The notes under the pieces are model-generated. The model was not told where the DNA came from. It saw nothing but the letters and a program-made list of their open reading frames with translations, and searched no databases. Position numbers and translations under genes: made by a program. A stretch of DNA of 64,000 nt, taken from positions 2,127,319 to 2,191,318 of the forward strand of contig CP092882.1 in the NCBI GenBank assembly GCA_030710605.1. The letters run 5' to 3'. This DNA comes from Cordylochernes scorpioides. Its lineage: Eukaryota; Arthropoda; Arachnida; Pseudoscorpiones; Chernetidae. Below are positions 31,598-40,473 of the stretch, in pieces (the stretch's first letter is position 1; every line of letters starts with the position of its first letter).

Positions 31598-31885
31598 AAA
31601 TCAAAAATAAAAATGGCATATCCTGACCAGGAGCACATGTACTTTACAGAAGGCAGAGCGCCATCTAGTGGAACAGAAATCAACTAAACATTGATTTAGC
31701 CTGTTCCCTGATATTTGGCTAACCCAATTTCTTGATAAATCAAGAAAAGCCATCCACGTTTGGCCACGGTAGGCTAAATATCAGGGAACAAGCTAAATCA
31801 ATGTTAAGTTGATTTCTGTTGCACCAGATGGCGCTCTGCCTTCTGTAAAGCACATGTGCTCCTGGTCAGGATATGTCATTTTTAT
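31598..31885. mobile_element. Foldback element (CCTGACCAGGAGCACATGT family)
   Basis: Arms of about 110 bp: TATCCTGACCAGGAGCACATGT..GGCAGAGCGCCATCTAG and the inverse at 31825-31875. The loop retains only the TTGATAAATCAAGAAAAGCC and CCACG part of the hammerhead region. Confidence 0.65.
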
Positions 31886-32044
31886 TTTTAATTATAATAA
31901 TATATTAAATATTATTGACTGCTCACAAAACTCGTTTTGAAAAACGTGTATATAAAATAGTTTGAACATTTAAAAGCCAATATCTACATAGGATATAGCG
32001 TGTGTTTTGGAATAATAGGACAAGATAATATTGTAGATAATATT

Positions 32045-32180
32045 GTCACGTGGAATATCAGGAAAGACAAACTTCAGGATGACACGGCAGTTTATTTGAG
32101 GCAAGTACGAAATCAACATTTATAAGACATAAGCTACGCAATGAGGGAAGTTCCCAGAGAGTAGCAAAATATATAAATAA
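32045..32180. repeat. Uncharacterised dispersed repeat, second copy
   Basis: Matches 31265-31350 (GACAAACTTCAGGATGA, TTTATTTGAGGCAAG, AAGCTACGCAATGAGGGAAGTT). Confidence 0.4.
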
Positions 32181-32293
32181 TCTCTTGATTATAAATAAAC
32201 GTTTTTCTCTGATTTTTTTATAAAATAAATAAATCTTCCAGGGTTAAGTTTCTTGTACAACTTTTTATTTTCAACCTTTCGGACTATTTAATA

Positions 32294-32482
32294 TACACTC
32301 ATGGACAAAAATTAAAGAAGTTGTACCTTTTATATCTGGATTCAGACAATAACTCTGAAAGATATTACAGTGACCTTTATTGAAGAAACACGAGTGTAAA
32401 CAAAATTGCCTCCCTAAAAAAAAAAGACGACCGGCGACATCAAAGACGTTCTATTTCCTCAAGTTTGATCCATGAGGGAATA
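32294..32482 (+). mobile_element. MITE copy (single unit)
   Basis: Short copy with both ends present: CACTCATGGACAAAAATTA and CTCAAGTTTGATCCATGAG. Confidence 0.7.
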
Positions 32483-32639
32483 TAAATAGATATACTTATT
32501 TGAACTCTTGTATTTTATACTTATAACATATGAATTATAATAATTATTAGTGCTATATTTCAAATCTCTAATTAAAATATAAAAATATATTTTTTAAAAA
32601 ATAAACTGTATATATGAAATACTTGGTTACATGATTTAT

Positions 32640-32812
32640 TTACAAAGCGATAACACGCCATCTATAAATAACGAATGAAGACATTAAGAAGCGAATGTTT
32701 CTTTTCACAAATAAATCAAACTTCTACTGTCCTTACTGCGATGAAAATATATATTGGGAGGGCTTGGCTCATCAGTGGTGAACCCTCCCAGCGGTTTCGC
32801 CAATTTATTTAT
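32640..32812 (-). mobile_element. Cassette retroposon copy
   Basis: Minus-strand cassette in the TTGGC...GCCAA form (about 32760-32807), preceded by AGCGATAACACGCCATC and the inverted tail. Confidence 0.65.
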
Positions 32813-33009
32813 TTCAGGCGAAACAGCATTAGGACTGGTGTACTGTCAGACACTTCCAAGTTGATCGAGCCATAGTCTGGTCCATTGGTCCATTCATTGA
32901 GGAATTTCGTGGGAAAGATAAAATACGGTAAGGGGACAATTTACAGGATGAAACTATGTATTTACAAAAGGTCTATGTGGATACACCGGTAGCAGTGTGT
33001 GAACTAATA

Positions 33010-33345
33010 AAAGACTCAATTTGATATTTGCGGAAGAGCGATTGCTCGAAGCATTTATATATTTATAATTATATGTAATTCTACTGTACTCAAAGCTTAT
33101 GTCCATAGTTCATCTAAAATACCCATTCCAAGAGTCTAGCATCAGTATCACTATAAAAGGAAGATCGATAAATGCAATATAACAGCTTTATGGTAGATTA
33201 AACTGGCGAAACCGCTGGGAGGGTTCACCACTGATGAGACAGGCCCTCCCCTTAATTTTTCCATTGCAGTAAGGGCAGTAGAAATTGTTTAATTTCAAAA
33301 AGAATCTTACGCGTCTATAATAGTTACGAATTTTCATAACTGTGT
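33010..33345 (+). mobile_element. Cassette retroposon, long copy
   Basis: Begins near TTTGCGGAAGAGCGATTGCTCGAAGC (an additional hammerhead-like hairpin with GAAGA and CGAA), continues through CTTATGTCCATAGTTCATC and TATAAAAGG, then the cassette CTGGC-GAAAC...CTGATGA-GACAG and the tail to about 33345. Stem II has one mismatch here. Confidence 0.6.
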
Positions 33346-33593
33346 GAATGAGGTTAATCAAGAAATATTCCAGAGGTTTCCATCATTGGCTATAGCTATC
33401 ATTCTTTGTATTGTCATGTATTTGTCTACTGTGGAGGTTTAAGAGGAGCTCGCTGATGTATTTTGAAATGTGTGTCTAGCGCCATGTCCTGTCGGCTGGG
33501 AACCTGCTTGGCACGGTGGAAGTTGTTGACGGTATCGAAGCTGATTGGTGCTTCTTCTGATGATGTGGAGGTAGATTGAACTCTTTGATACAA

Positions 33594-33797
33594 TATGGAC
33601 TCATGGACAAAACTTAAGGAAGTTGTACCTTTCAGCATGTATATCGGGACAATAACTCTGAAATATATTACAGTGACCTTTATTGAAGACACACGAGATA
33701 ACCAAGTGTGAATAGCCTCTGTCTTCTAAAAAAAAAAAAAAGACGAAAGGCGAGCAGAAAGACTTTTTCACCTCCTTAAGTTTTTGCATGAGTGTAT
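33594..33797 (+). mobile_element. MITE copy (single unit)
   Basis: Complete single unit, TIRs GACTCATGGACAAAACTTAAG and CTTAAGTTTTTGCATGAGTG. Abuts the dispersed repeat at 33800-33915. Confidence 0.7.
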
Positions 33798-33799
33798 GG

Positions 33800-33915
33800 G
33801 CGGTGGATAGAAGTCCGACCACACCTGGACCCTTGGAGTTTTCAACCAAATTCTGGTCCAAGATGACTAACGTGGCAACTGTACCTATTTTCCAATGAAG
33901 AGCAAAATGGACATA
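33800..33915 (-). repeat. Dispersed repeat, empty-site copy for the U6 insertion
   Basis: Reverse complement of the repeat around 21310-21570 but without U6: AAGTCCGACCACACCTGGACCCTTGGAG is continuous here. Confidence 0.65.
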
Positions 33916-33960
33916 GCAACACACAACAATGTAAAAGAGGTAAATATTCTTCTTATATTT

Positions 33961-34244
33961 TTAATTAAAAAGGCATATATTGGATCAAAATATAATTTAT
34001 TTTACCAATATTTCAGTTGGCTGAACGACAACATTTATCAAGGTATTATAACATATTAATGTGTGTCAACAACAAACTCAGCGCCACATAACGTCAATAA
34101 CTTAATTCTGTTGACGTTATGTGGCGCTGAGTTTGTTGTTGACACACATTAATATGTCATAATACCTTGATAAAGGTTAGCGTTCAGCCAACTGAAATAT
34201 TGGTAAAATAAATGATATTTTGATCCAATATATGTATTTTTAAT
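33961..34244. mobile_element. Large palindromic foldback element
   Basis: Left arm 33961-34097, loop 34098-34110 (TAACTTAATTCTG), right arm 34111-34244. The inner 46 bp of each arm are exact inverse copies, from CATATTAATGTG through ACATAACGTCAA. The right arm contains TTGATAAAGG-TTAGCG-TTCAGCCAAC-TGAAATATTGG, a degenerate hammerhead-like arrangement. The near-perfect arms indicate a young structure or ongoing homogenisation. Confidence 0.8.
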
Positions 34245-34589
34245 TAAAGATTTTTTTATGGATTGCTCTATTTTCAAAATATATAATTGTGTGTGGGAGA
34301 AAATATAAACTTTGTAATCATTAATAAAAAGACAGCTCCTGATCGGGCAACTAAAAGGATTCACGATCAAAAGTCGTTAAAAAAAAATCCTAATTTATCG
34401 ACCTGCATTTCCAACCCAGTGCAATTTCACTTTTGTACCATTCTTCACACAGTTTTAAAATTATTGTTTTTGCGCAATATGAGTGTTTATATTATGAGTA
34501 TATTATGAGTGTTTCTGTAGGAGACTCGAACCCGGGTCGCTGTATTTCATACAAATGGTTTGTTCACTTTCCAATTATCTGTACAGCTT

Positions 34590-34710
34590 GATGAAATTAC
34601 AGTTTATAGGTTCGATGGCATCAGTTACCATCAGCTTGCATCACCTGTTCACTGTGCTCTGTTTGGTGACTTGACTCACTGGTGAGGTTGGACTTTTGCA
34701 AGAATCAGGG
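34590..34710 (-). mobile_element. SINE fragment, reverse
   Basis: Ends TTTGGTGACTTGACTCACTGGTGAGG-TTGGACTTTTGCAAGAATC, the reverse of the SINE body. Confidence 0.5.
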
Positions 34711-34745
34711 AATTTTTAAAACAATATATTTTTGCACAGCTTACA

Positions 34746-34786
34746 CCACGCTGACGTGAAGCCAACAGCCCGAAAAGCGTACGTGG
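34746..34786 (+). ncRNA. Hammerhead-like motif, decayed
   Basis: CCACG stem I, CTGACGTGA (core disrupted around A9), GCC-AACA-GCC.., GAAAA, GC-GTA, CGTGG. Same family as 1257-1296; stem I is intact (5 of 5) but the core is damaged. Confidence 0.45.
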
Positions 34787-34960
34787 TTAGCTTTTCTTGA
34801 ATAATCAAGAATGGGTATTTGGCCAATTTTGGAATAATTAAAAATCAATATAATAGTTGATATTTATTCCGATAGATGGCGTAAGACATCATCAACTTTC
34901 AGTTGCATGATAAGGAGATTGGTTTTTCTTATTTTTTTTTTAATCAGATTTTAAAAAAAT

Positions 34961-35034
34961 CCCAATGCTGGGATTCGAACCCGGGCCGTGAATGAGGAGA
35001 ATAGAGGGTTTAACCCACTGCTCCACCAGCCCCT
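34961..35034 (-). mobile_element. tRNA-like SINE head (different tRNA)
   Basis: Minus strand: GGGGCTGGTGGAGCAGTGGG gives an A-box-like element (TGGTGGAGCAGTGG) and CCCGGGTTCGAATCCCAGC contains the B box GGTTCGAATCC. A clean anticodon arm is not evident, favouring a SINE head over a tRNA gene. Confidence 0.5.
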
Positions 35035-35473
35035 GCTCAATGTCTAGCATGCTTGAATATTTGAACCAACACCGAGTAGCCCTGGCAATTTGACAGTAGA
35101 GTGACTCCCACCGCCATGAGTGTCCTACGGATGGCAGCCCTAGATATCCCGACCTACATTCGTCTGCACATAACTGTCGCCATGATGTAATTACGTCATA
35201 TTTCACATACTCTGTGTTATTCTTTCTCACACTATCATCATTCTGTGAGTCTCTGTGTTTATCTGCCACCGCTGATGCCAAGTTATGGCTAAGGATGACT
35301 ATTCAGGTCGCCATTCGTTGTGAATTTATTCTTGTTCCACATGTGTTCAAAACATGGGTTGGAGACCTTCAATTTTGTACTTCACGTATTATGGTCTACT
35401 GTAGATTATTGTGATGTTTATTTGGCTGAGGAAACTTCTAGTACCTGTCTGTACATGTTAGAATTACTATAAT

Positions 35474-35850
35474 GTCTTGTAGCTGTTATGGTCTTGTAGC
35501 TGTTATGGTCTTGTAGCTATTATGGTCTTGTAGCTGTTGTGGTTTTGTAGCTGTTATGGTCTTGTAGATGTTATGGTCTTGTAGCTGTTATGGTCTTGTA
35601 GCTGTTGTGGTCTTGTAGCTGTTATGGTCTTGTAGCTGTTATGGTCTTGTAGCTGTTATGGCCTTGTAGCTGTTATGGTCTTGTAGCTGTTATGGTCTTG
35701 TAGCTGTTATGGTCTTGTAGCTGTTATGGTCTTGTAGCTGTTATGGTCTGGTAGCTACTATGGTATTGTAGCTGTTATGGCTGTAGCTGTTATGGCTGTA
35801 GCTACTATGGTCTGGTAACTGCTATGGTCTTGTAGTTGCTGTCGTCTAAT
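35474..35850. repeat. 17-bp minisatellite
   Basis: Unit TTGTAGCTGTTATGGTC (17 bp), about 22 copies, decaying at the right edge (GTAGCTACTATGG, GGCTGTAGC). Confidence 0.9.
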
Positions 35851-36219
35851 GCCTTTGTGCCGATGATTTTCTGGTTTGGATTCTAACTTAAATTCAGTTG
35901 AAAATAATTATTGAAAAACGTGTCACGAGAGGGACACTGAGCGTGTTTCACCCAAACTTACTAAAGAATATACTCTGAAAGCAGCCAAGGCGTTAAAATC
36001 CTGCCGATTGTTCCACACCTCGTTGATTAAAGATAAAAAAAAACTATCTTAAAACAACATTCTTAGTGACATTTACAATAATATTTCCATATACTTTGAA
36101 CATTATATCTCACTTGTAAAGAGAGAAAGAGAGATAGATGACATTGGAGTCCTATTTTAGAATGGAAGGATGTTTTAAGTGAGTGTTGGTGATGTATGTA
36201 TTTTGTCACTAGACATTTC

Positions 36220-36427
36220 CTGCCGACAAACATTCAGATTTCGGGCGTTTTCCTCATTCGACTTTGCGTTGACAACAAGGGTGTAGTTATATAAGTGGCT
36301 GTCGTCGAGCCAGCCGAGCGGAAAAGTGGGATATTTCCTCGCGTCCCATCAGGAAACTGACGGCTGGAGGAAGGGCACACGCTCCAGCGCGCAAATGGCC
36401 GCTCCTTTCTGGGGACGTTTTTGCCGA
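36220..36427. other. GC-richer unique stretch before minisatellite
   Basis: Markedly GC-richer than its surroundings, with CGTCGAGCCAGCCGAGCGG and CCAGCGCGCAAATGGCC. The open frame that begins here continues only into the minisatellite. It could be a remnant exon or promoter; nothing is recognisable. Confidence 0.3.
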
Positions 36428-37215
36428 GTGGCATCTTATCTCGGTCTTATCCTTGTCTGGGCTGCTCGCGCACTCTTTATCTCTGTCTTAAGCTTGTTTG
36501 GGCTCCTCAAACATGCTTTATCTCGGTCTTATCCTTGTCTGGGCTGCTCGCGCACTCTTTATCTCGGTCTTAAGCTTGTTTGGGCTTCTCAAACATGCTT
36601 TATCTCGGTCTTATCCTCGTCTGGGCTGCTCAAACGTTCTTTGTCTGGGTCTTATCGATGTCTGGGCTTCTCAAACATGCTTTCTCTCGGTTTTATTCAT
36701 GTCTGGGTTTCTCAAACATGCTTTATCTCGGTCTTATCCATGTCTGGGCTTCTAAACATGCTTTATCTCGGTCTTATCCTTGTCTGGGCTTCTCAAACAT
36801 GCTTTATCTCGGTTATATCCATGTCTGGGCTTCTCAAACATGCTTTATCTCAGTCTTATCCTTGTCTGGGCTTCTCAAACATGCTTTATCTCGATGTTAT
36901 CCATGTCTGGGCTTCTCAAACATGCTTTATCTCGGTCTTATCCATGCCTGGGCTTCTCAAACATGCTTTATCTCGGTTTTATCCATGTCTGGGCTGTGTC
37001 GAGGTTTCACAGATTCTTTATATCGGTCTTATCCATGTCTGGGCTTCTCAAACAATCTTTATCTCGGTCTTATCCATGTATGGACTTTTCGTACATCCTT
37101 TATCTCGGTGTTATCATTGTCTAGGCTTCTCAAACATGCTTTCTCCTGGTCTTATCCATGTCTGGGTTTCTCGTACATTCTTTACCTCGGTCTTATCTTT
37201 GTCTGGGCTGTGTTG
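36428..37215. repeat. 41-bp minisatellite, open in all three forward frames
   Basis: About 19 units of TCTCAAACATGCTTTATCTC followed by GGTCTTATCCATGTCTGGGCT. The 41-bp period is not a multiple of three, so each frame cycles through the three translations; none contains stops, giving three overlapping frames of 114 to 296 codons. Confidence 0.9.
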
Positions 37216-37510
37216 ACAATTTAAATTTTTTTATTGACATTTAGTCAATGATTACAAAAGAAAATGATATAAATAAACAAAGGAATGTAATTATTTACAA
37301 TTAGGGATAAAATATTTACTCTCTCAGCGAGGGAGGCTCCTTGTCCTCCTCCAGACAGGGTCTCTCAGTTCTATGTTGAGATGATACTTATAGAGACATG
37401 TCTTGGCAGACGCCAGGATGGTCAGGACATCGTCATCCAGGCCTCGCTCGAAGACCTAGTAGCTCTGCAGAGGCCGCTGGGTAATGGTGAAGACCTCTCA
37501 GGCTTGTTGC
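37216..37510 (-). pseudogene. LINE 3'-end copy
   Basis: In minus-strand sense a broken frame encodes VFERGLDDDVLTILASAKTC...NIELRDPVWRR, then a stop, and the 3' end AATAAAAAAATTTAAATTGTC, like the insert at 18292-18627. The repeated 3' signature marks one LINE family with several truncated copies. Confidence 0.5.
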
Positions 37511-38110
37511 GGTGGCAGTACCGTACAGTAGGTAGAGCGCTAAAATGAATGGAAAGAGAACAGTAGGGAAAGACAATGAACAACTTTATTGACTCTTAGT
37601 CCAAAATAATAAATTTACAGAAAAATACTTTGTTATTGTAATAAAATATATTACACCAGACTTCTCTGAAGGGATGTCGGGATCAGGTGCTACAAGCCGT
37701 CCCTTTTTTTGACAATTAAACAACTTTATTGGCATCTCGTCAATCTTTACACTCAAAGGGAGTTATAAGGTAATAATAATGGTAGGAATGAAGAGAGATA
37801 TATACAATCGACGTAGGACACGTCCGGATTAGGAGCTTAAAGCCGCCTTGAATCTAGACAGATCCCTGCCATTTGGGGAGTTCATGTTCGGAACATGTTT
37901 GATGATAATGTCGAAGAATTTGTCGAGAAGAATCTTGTCTTCAGGCGTGAGTAGCCCTTGTGTGTGGACCTTGCTTATTGTGTTGTCCCTAACATGTTCA
38001 ACGGCAATGTAGGGAGAGATGAATAGGACTAATGAACTGGAAGCTATGAAGAAATAAAGAACTCAAGATAGAGCAGTATGGCGTCACTGACCACCTGGAA
38101 CTGGTCAAGA
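37511..38110. mobile_element. LINE fragment interrupted by inverted LINE 3' ends
   Basis: The plus-strand fragment AAAATGAATGGAAAGAGAACAGTAGGGA (about 37540) resumes at AGAGATGAATAGGACTAATGAACTGG (about 38015), as in the continuous copy at 15258-15330. Between them are two reverse copies of the AATAAAGTTGTT 3' end, the second (about 37711-38014) encoding on the minus strand an intact tail with TPEDKILLDKFFD..IIKHVPNMNS and RFKAALSS before its stop. Confidence 0.5.
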
Positions 38111-38256
38111 ACAGAGAAATTATATATTTGATATTCAATCAAATTCCTTTTACAGTAGCCATAAGATACCATATGCAAATATAACTTACAATATATCTCT
38201 CAACAATGAAACGATATATATAATTAATTTTTTAATATCTCACACGTTTATATATA

Positions 38257-39040
38257 CAGTGGTACCTCGACATACGAGTTTAATTCGTTCCGCAACCTTG
38301 CTCGTATCTTGAATTACTCGTATCTCGAAGCAAATTTCCCCATACAAAACAATTGAACTACCATTAATCCGTTCCAACCTCCAAAATGTCACCCCAGTTA
38401 TTTTTGTTACGTGGTTTTAAATAATAAAAACGTATTTATAAATATCAAATATTTATTGCACAAAAACAAAAAAGAGAATGTAAAGAAATAAATTAGATAT
38501 CCTCACTGGTCTTTGCCTTTTTCGCTACATTTTTCTCGCTTTCACCTATAGGCCGTTTAGAAAAAAACATGTCCAAGGAGGTTTGTTTCTTCCTCCCTAG
38601 GCAAGTGTCAATAAAAAGGTCAGATGCACGACCTGTTGCAACTTTTTCTGGGTGTTTTTTTTTCCACGAACTGTGAAACTCTCTCCCACATTCCTAAGAT
38701 CTCCTTTATCTCACTTGTAGAAATTTCACGTTTTAATTCAATACTCATCATCTTTTTCTTAGCACTTGACTTTTTACAAACTTTCTTCCGATCCATGGTT
38801 ATAAAAATAAATGAACTAAAACTGTAAATGTAAACGCAACACAAAACGCGAACACAAAACACAACTTATCACAGCGGAAGCACGCTGCTAACTGATCGTG
38901 ATGGCGCGACTGCGTGTTACTACCGAACCGAACTCGTATCTCGAATTTCGCTCGTAACTAAAAGCAAAAAATCACTTGCTCGTCGGCTCGTATCTCGAAA
39001 AACTCGTATGTTGGGGCGCTCGTATGTCGAGGTACCACTG
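38257..39040 (-). mobile_element. Internally deleted Tigger/pogo-type DNA transposon
   Basis: 784 bp bounded by CAGTGGTACCTCGACATACGAG and its inverse (CTCGTATGTCGAGGTACCACTG... on the plus strand at 39019-39040), flanked by TA on both sides. Long subterminal CTCGTATCTCGAA repeats follow. The minus strand encodes pieces of a Tigger transposase: the N-terminal MDRKKVCKKSSAKKKMMSIE region, then IKEILGMWERVSQFVEKK, then, after a frameshift in a poly(A) run, a C-terminal RKKQTSLDMFF-like end. The DDE catalytic domain is deleted. Confidence 0.85.
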
Positions 39041-39075
39041 TATATATTATTTACATATGCCAATATGCATATATA

Positions 39076-39968
39076 TGTCATAATTTGTATATAATTAAAT
39101 GTAACCCCGACCCACTATGTATGTACCATGTATGATTTTCAAAGACTTAATAAAGAACAAGGTAACTGGAGGGAAGCAAGTAGCATTAAGATATAGGAAG
39201 TAGACCTAAGATTGGCACGACTATTCTGGGCACCCCTGTGTCAATACTGCAGGGGCAGAGACCGGGCGTCTCTAGTGACCGCAGAAGTTATTTTAGCCAA
39301 GATTCACTCAATACTTCCTGACAAACAGGACGTGTCGAGTGACCAGAAGTTATAAAAGTTTGAGAGACATCCAGTACTTCCGGCAAAAACAGGACGTGTC
39401 TAATATCCTTCGAAACTATAAACGTCAAGCCACCAAACACTTCCTGATGAAATCGGATATACCGGGCAGGGCACAGCTTTCATCAAGGGAAGCCGCCGGC
39501 CTATCAGAAGATAGCACCTTAAGTAGGTCAACCAATAGAAAAAGAGCATGTGACATCTCTCGACCAATCATAAGACCGCACCTTAAGTAGGTCAACCAAT
39601 AGGACAAGATCATGTGACATCTATCGACCAATCAGAGAGACACTGAGGCTTGGTGTTAAATCGAAAGACAAGAATTGTCAGTAGTGATTTAGCTTCCAAG
39701 AAGGTGACATCTGCTCTAGACCTCTCTCCCTCTGCTCATCCCACAGCTAAGTACAATCACCACCATGTGATCAGTTAATTAACAATCAAAATCGCCCCGC
39801 TCTTCTCAAGCTTTCTTTCCTCCAATCCAGTTACCTTTTATTTTCAAAACAATCATGTGTCCTGATTATTCCTAACTGTGTGCTTCACTTACCACTCAAC
39901 GACTGCGCTTCAACCAAATCTCACCATTCGCATCCAACAACAAGAAACCCCCCAACGATATTGCCACA
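39076..39968 (+). repeat. 5' LTR (893 bp)
   Basis: Contains TATAAAAG at 39351-39358 as a candidate promoter. There is also a 64-bp tandem duplication (about 39515-39640) with repeated CCAAT-type motifs (CAACCAATA, GACCAATC) and GTGACATCT, which may act as regulatory elements. An 83-codon frame inside is not a gene. Confidence 0.9.
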
Positions 39969-39996
39969 GAACGGTTAAGTCGACAGGATAAAGATT

Positions 39997-40473
39997 ATGG
40001 AAATTAGCCCAGGCACCAGCACAACAAAAGGCAATGACAAACCAGGAGAGAACAAACTGGCAACGAGCGGAAAGAAACTGACAACGAACGAAGCGACAAG
40101 ACACACCCTGGCGACGGTAATTTTAGAACTGACCGCCGCGCTACAAGGGGCGAGATCCCCGCAACTGAAAGCGGTCTTCCGGAGCGCCACCCTCGGGACA
40201 GCCGACGCCCGCACCGCCGGTACGTGTCCGAACAACCTGACGCCCACCGAGTTATCGCCACCCGCCATGCCGTACCAGTACACACGGAAGCAACCCACGA
40301 GACACGGACCCAGTGTACCGACAACACGATCCACTCGAATGGAAGCAGTACAAATGACTAGATTTCCCTTTCAATCGCGCGGACAGTGCAAAAGGTCCCG
40401 ATCCGGTTCAACAGATATTCCAAGCCAGCCACACCAAGCCGAAGACGCCACAATGGAGACTTTTCGAGACTAA
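39997..40473 (+). CDS. Gag-position ORF of the LTR element, unrecognised
   Basis: ATG at 39997, 28 bp after the LTR; 158 residues. The protein is rich in T, S, P, K and R. It has no visible capsid motif and no CCHC knuckle, so it is much shorter than a normal gag (usually 300-450 residues). It ends in TAA at 40471-40473. The next ORF lies in the +1 frame and is open upstream to about 40358, so the two overlap by about 115 bp, as expected for a frameshift-expressed pol. It may be what remains of gag after a deletion, or a new leader protein. Confidence 0.5.
   Translation: MEISPGTSTTKGNDKPGENKLATSGKKLTTNEATRHTLATVILELTAALQGARSPQLKAVFRSATLGTADARTAGTCPNNLTPTELSPPAMPYQYTRKQPTRHGPSVPTTRSTRMEAVQMTRFPFQSRGQCKRSRSGSTDIPSQPHQAEDATMETFRD

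Noticed and set aside
34519-34545. tRNA gene on the minus strand (GACTCGAACCCGGG)
   Set aside because: Only a B-box-like T arm is visible; no A box or acceptor pairing could be found.
36326-37224. ORFs of 296 and 214 codons as membrane protein genes
   Set aside because: All three forward frames are open through a 41-bp minisatellite; no domain, splice or start evidence.
39339-39590. 83-codon ORF as a gene (also at 44653-44904)
   Set aside because: It lies entirely within the LTR and occurs twice because the LTRs are copies.
39969-39990. tRNA primer-binding site after the 5' LTR
   Set aside because: The sequence GAACGGTTAAGTCGAC does not start with TGG and no specific tRNA could be matched by eye.
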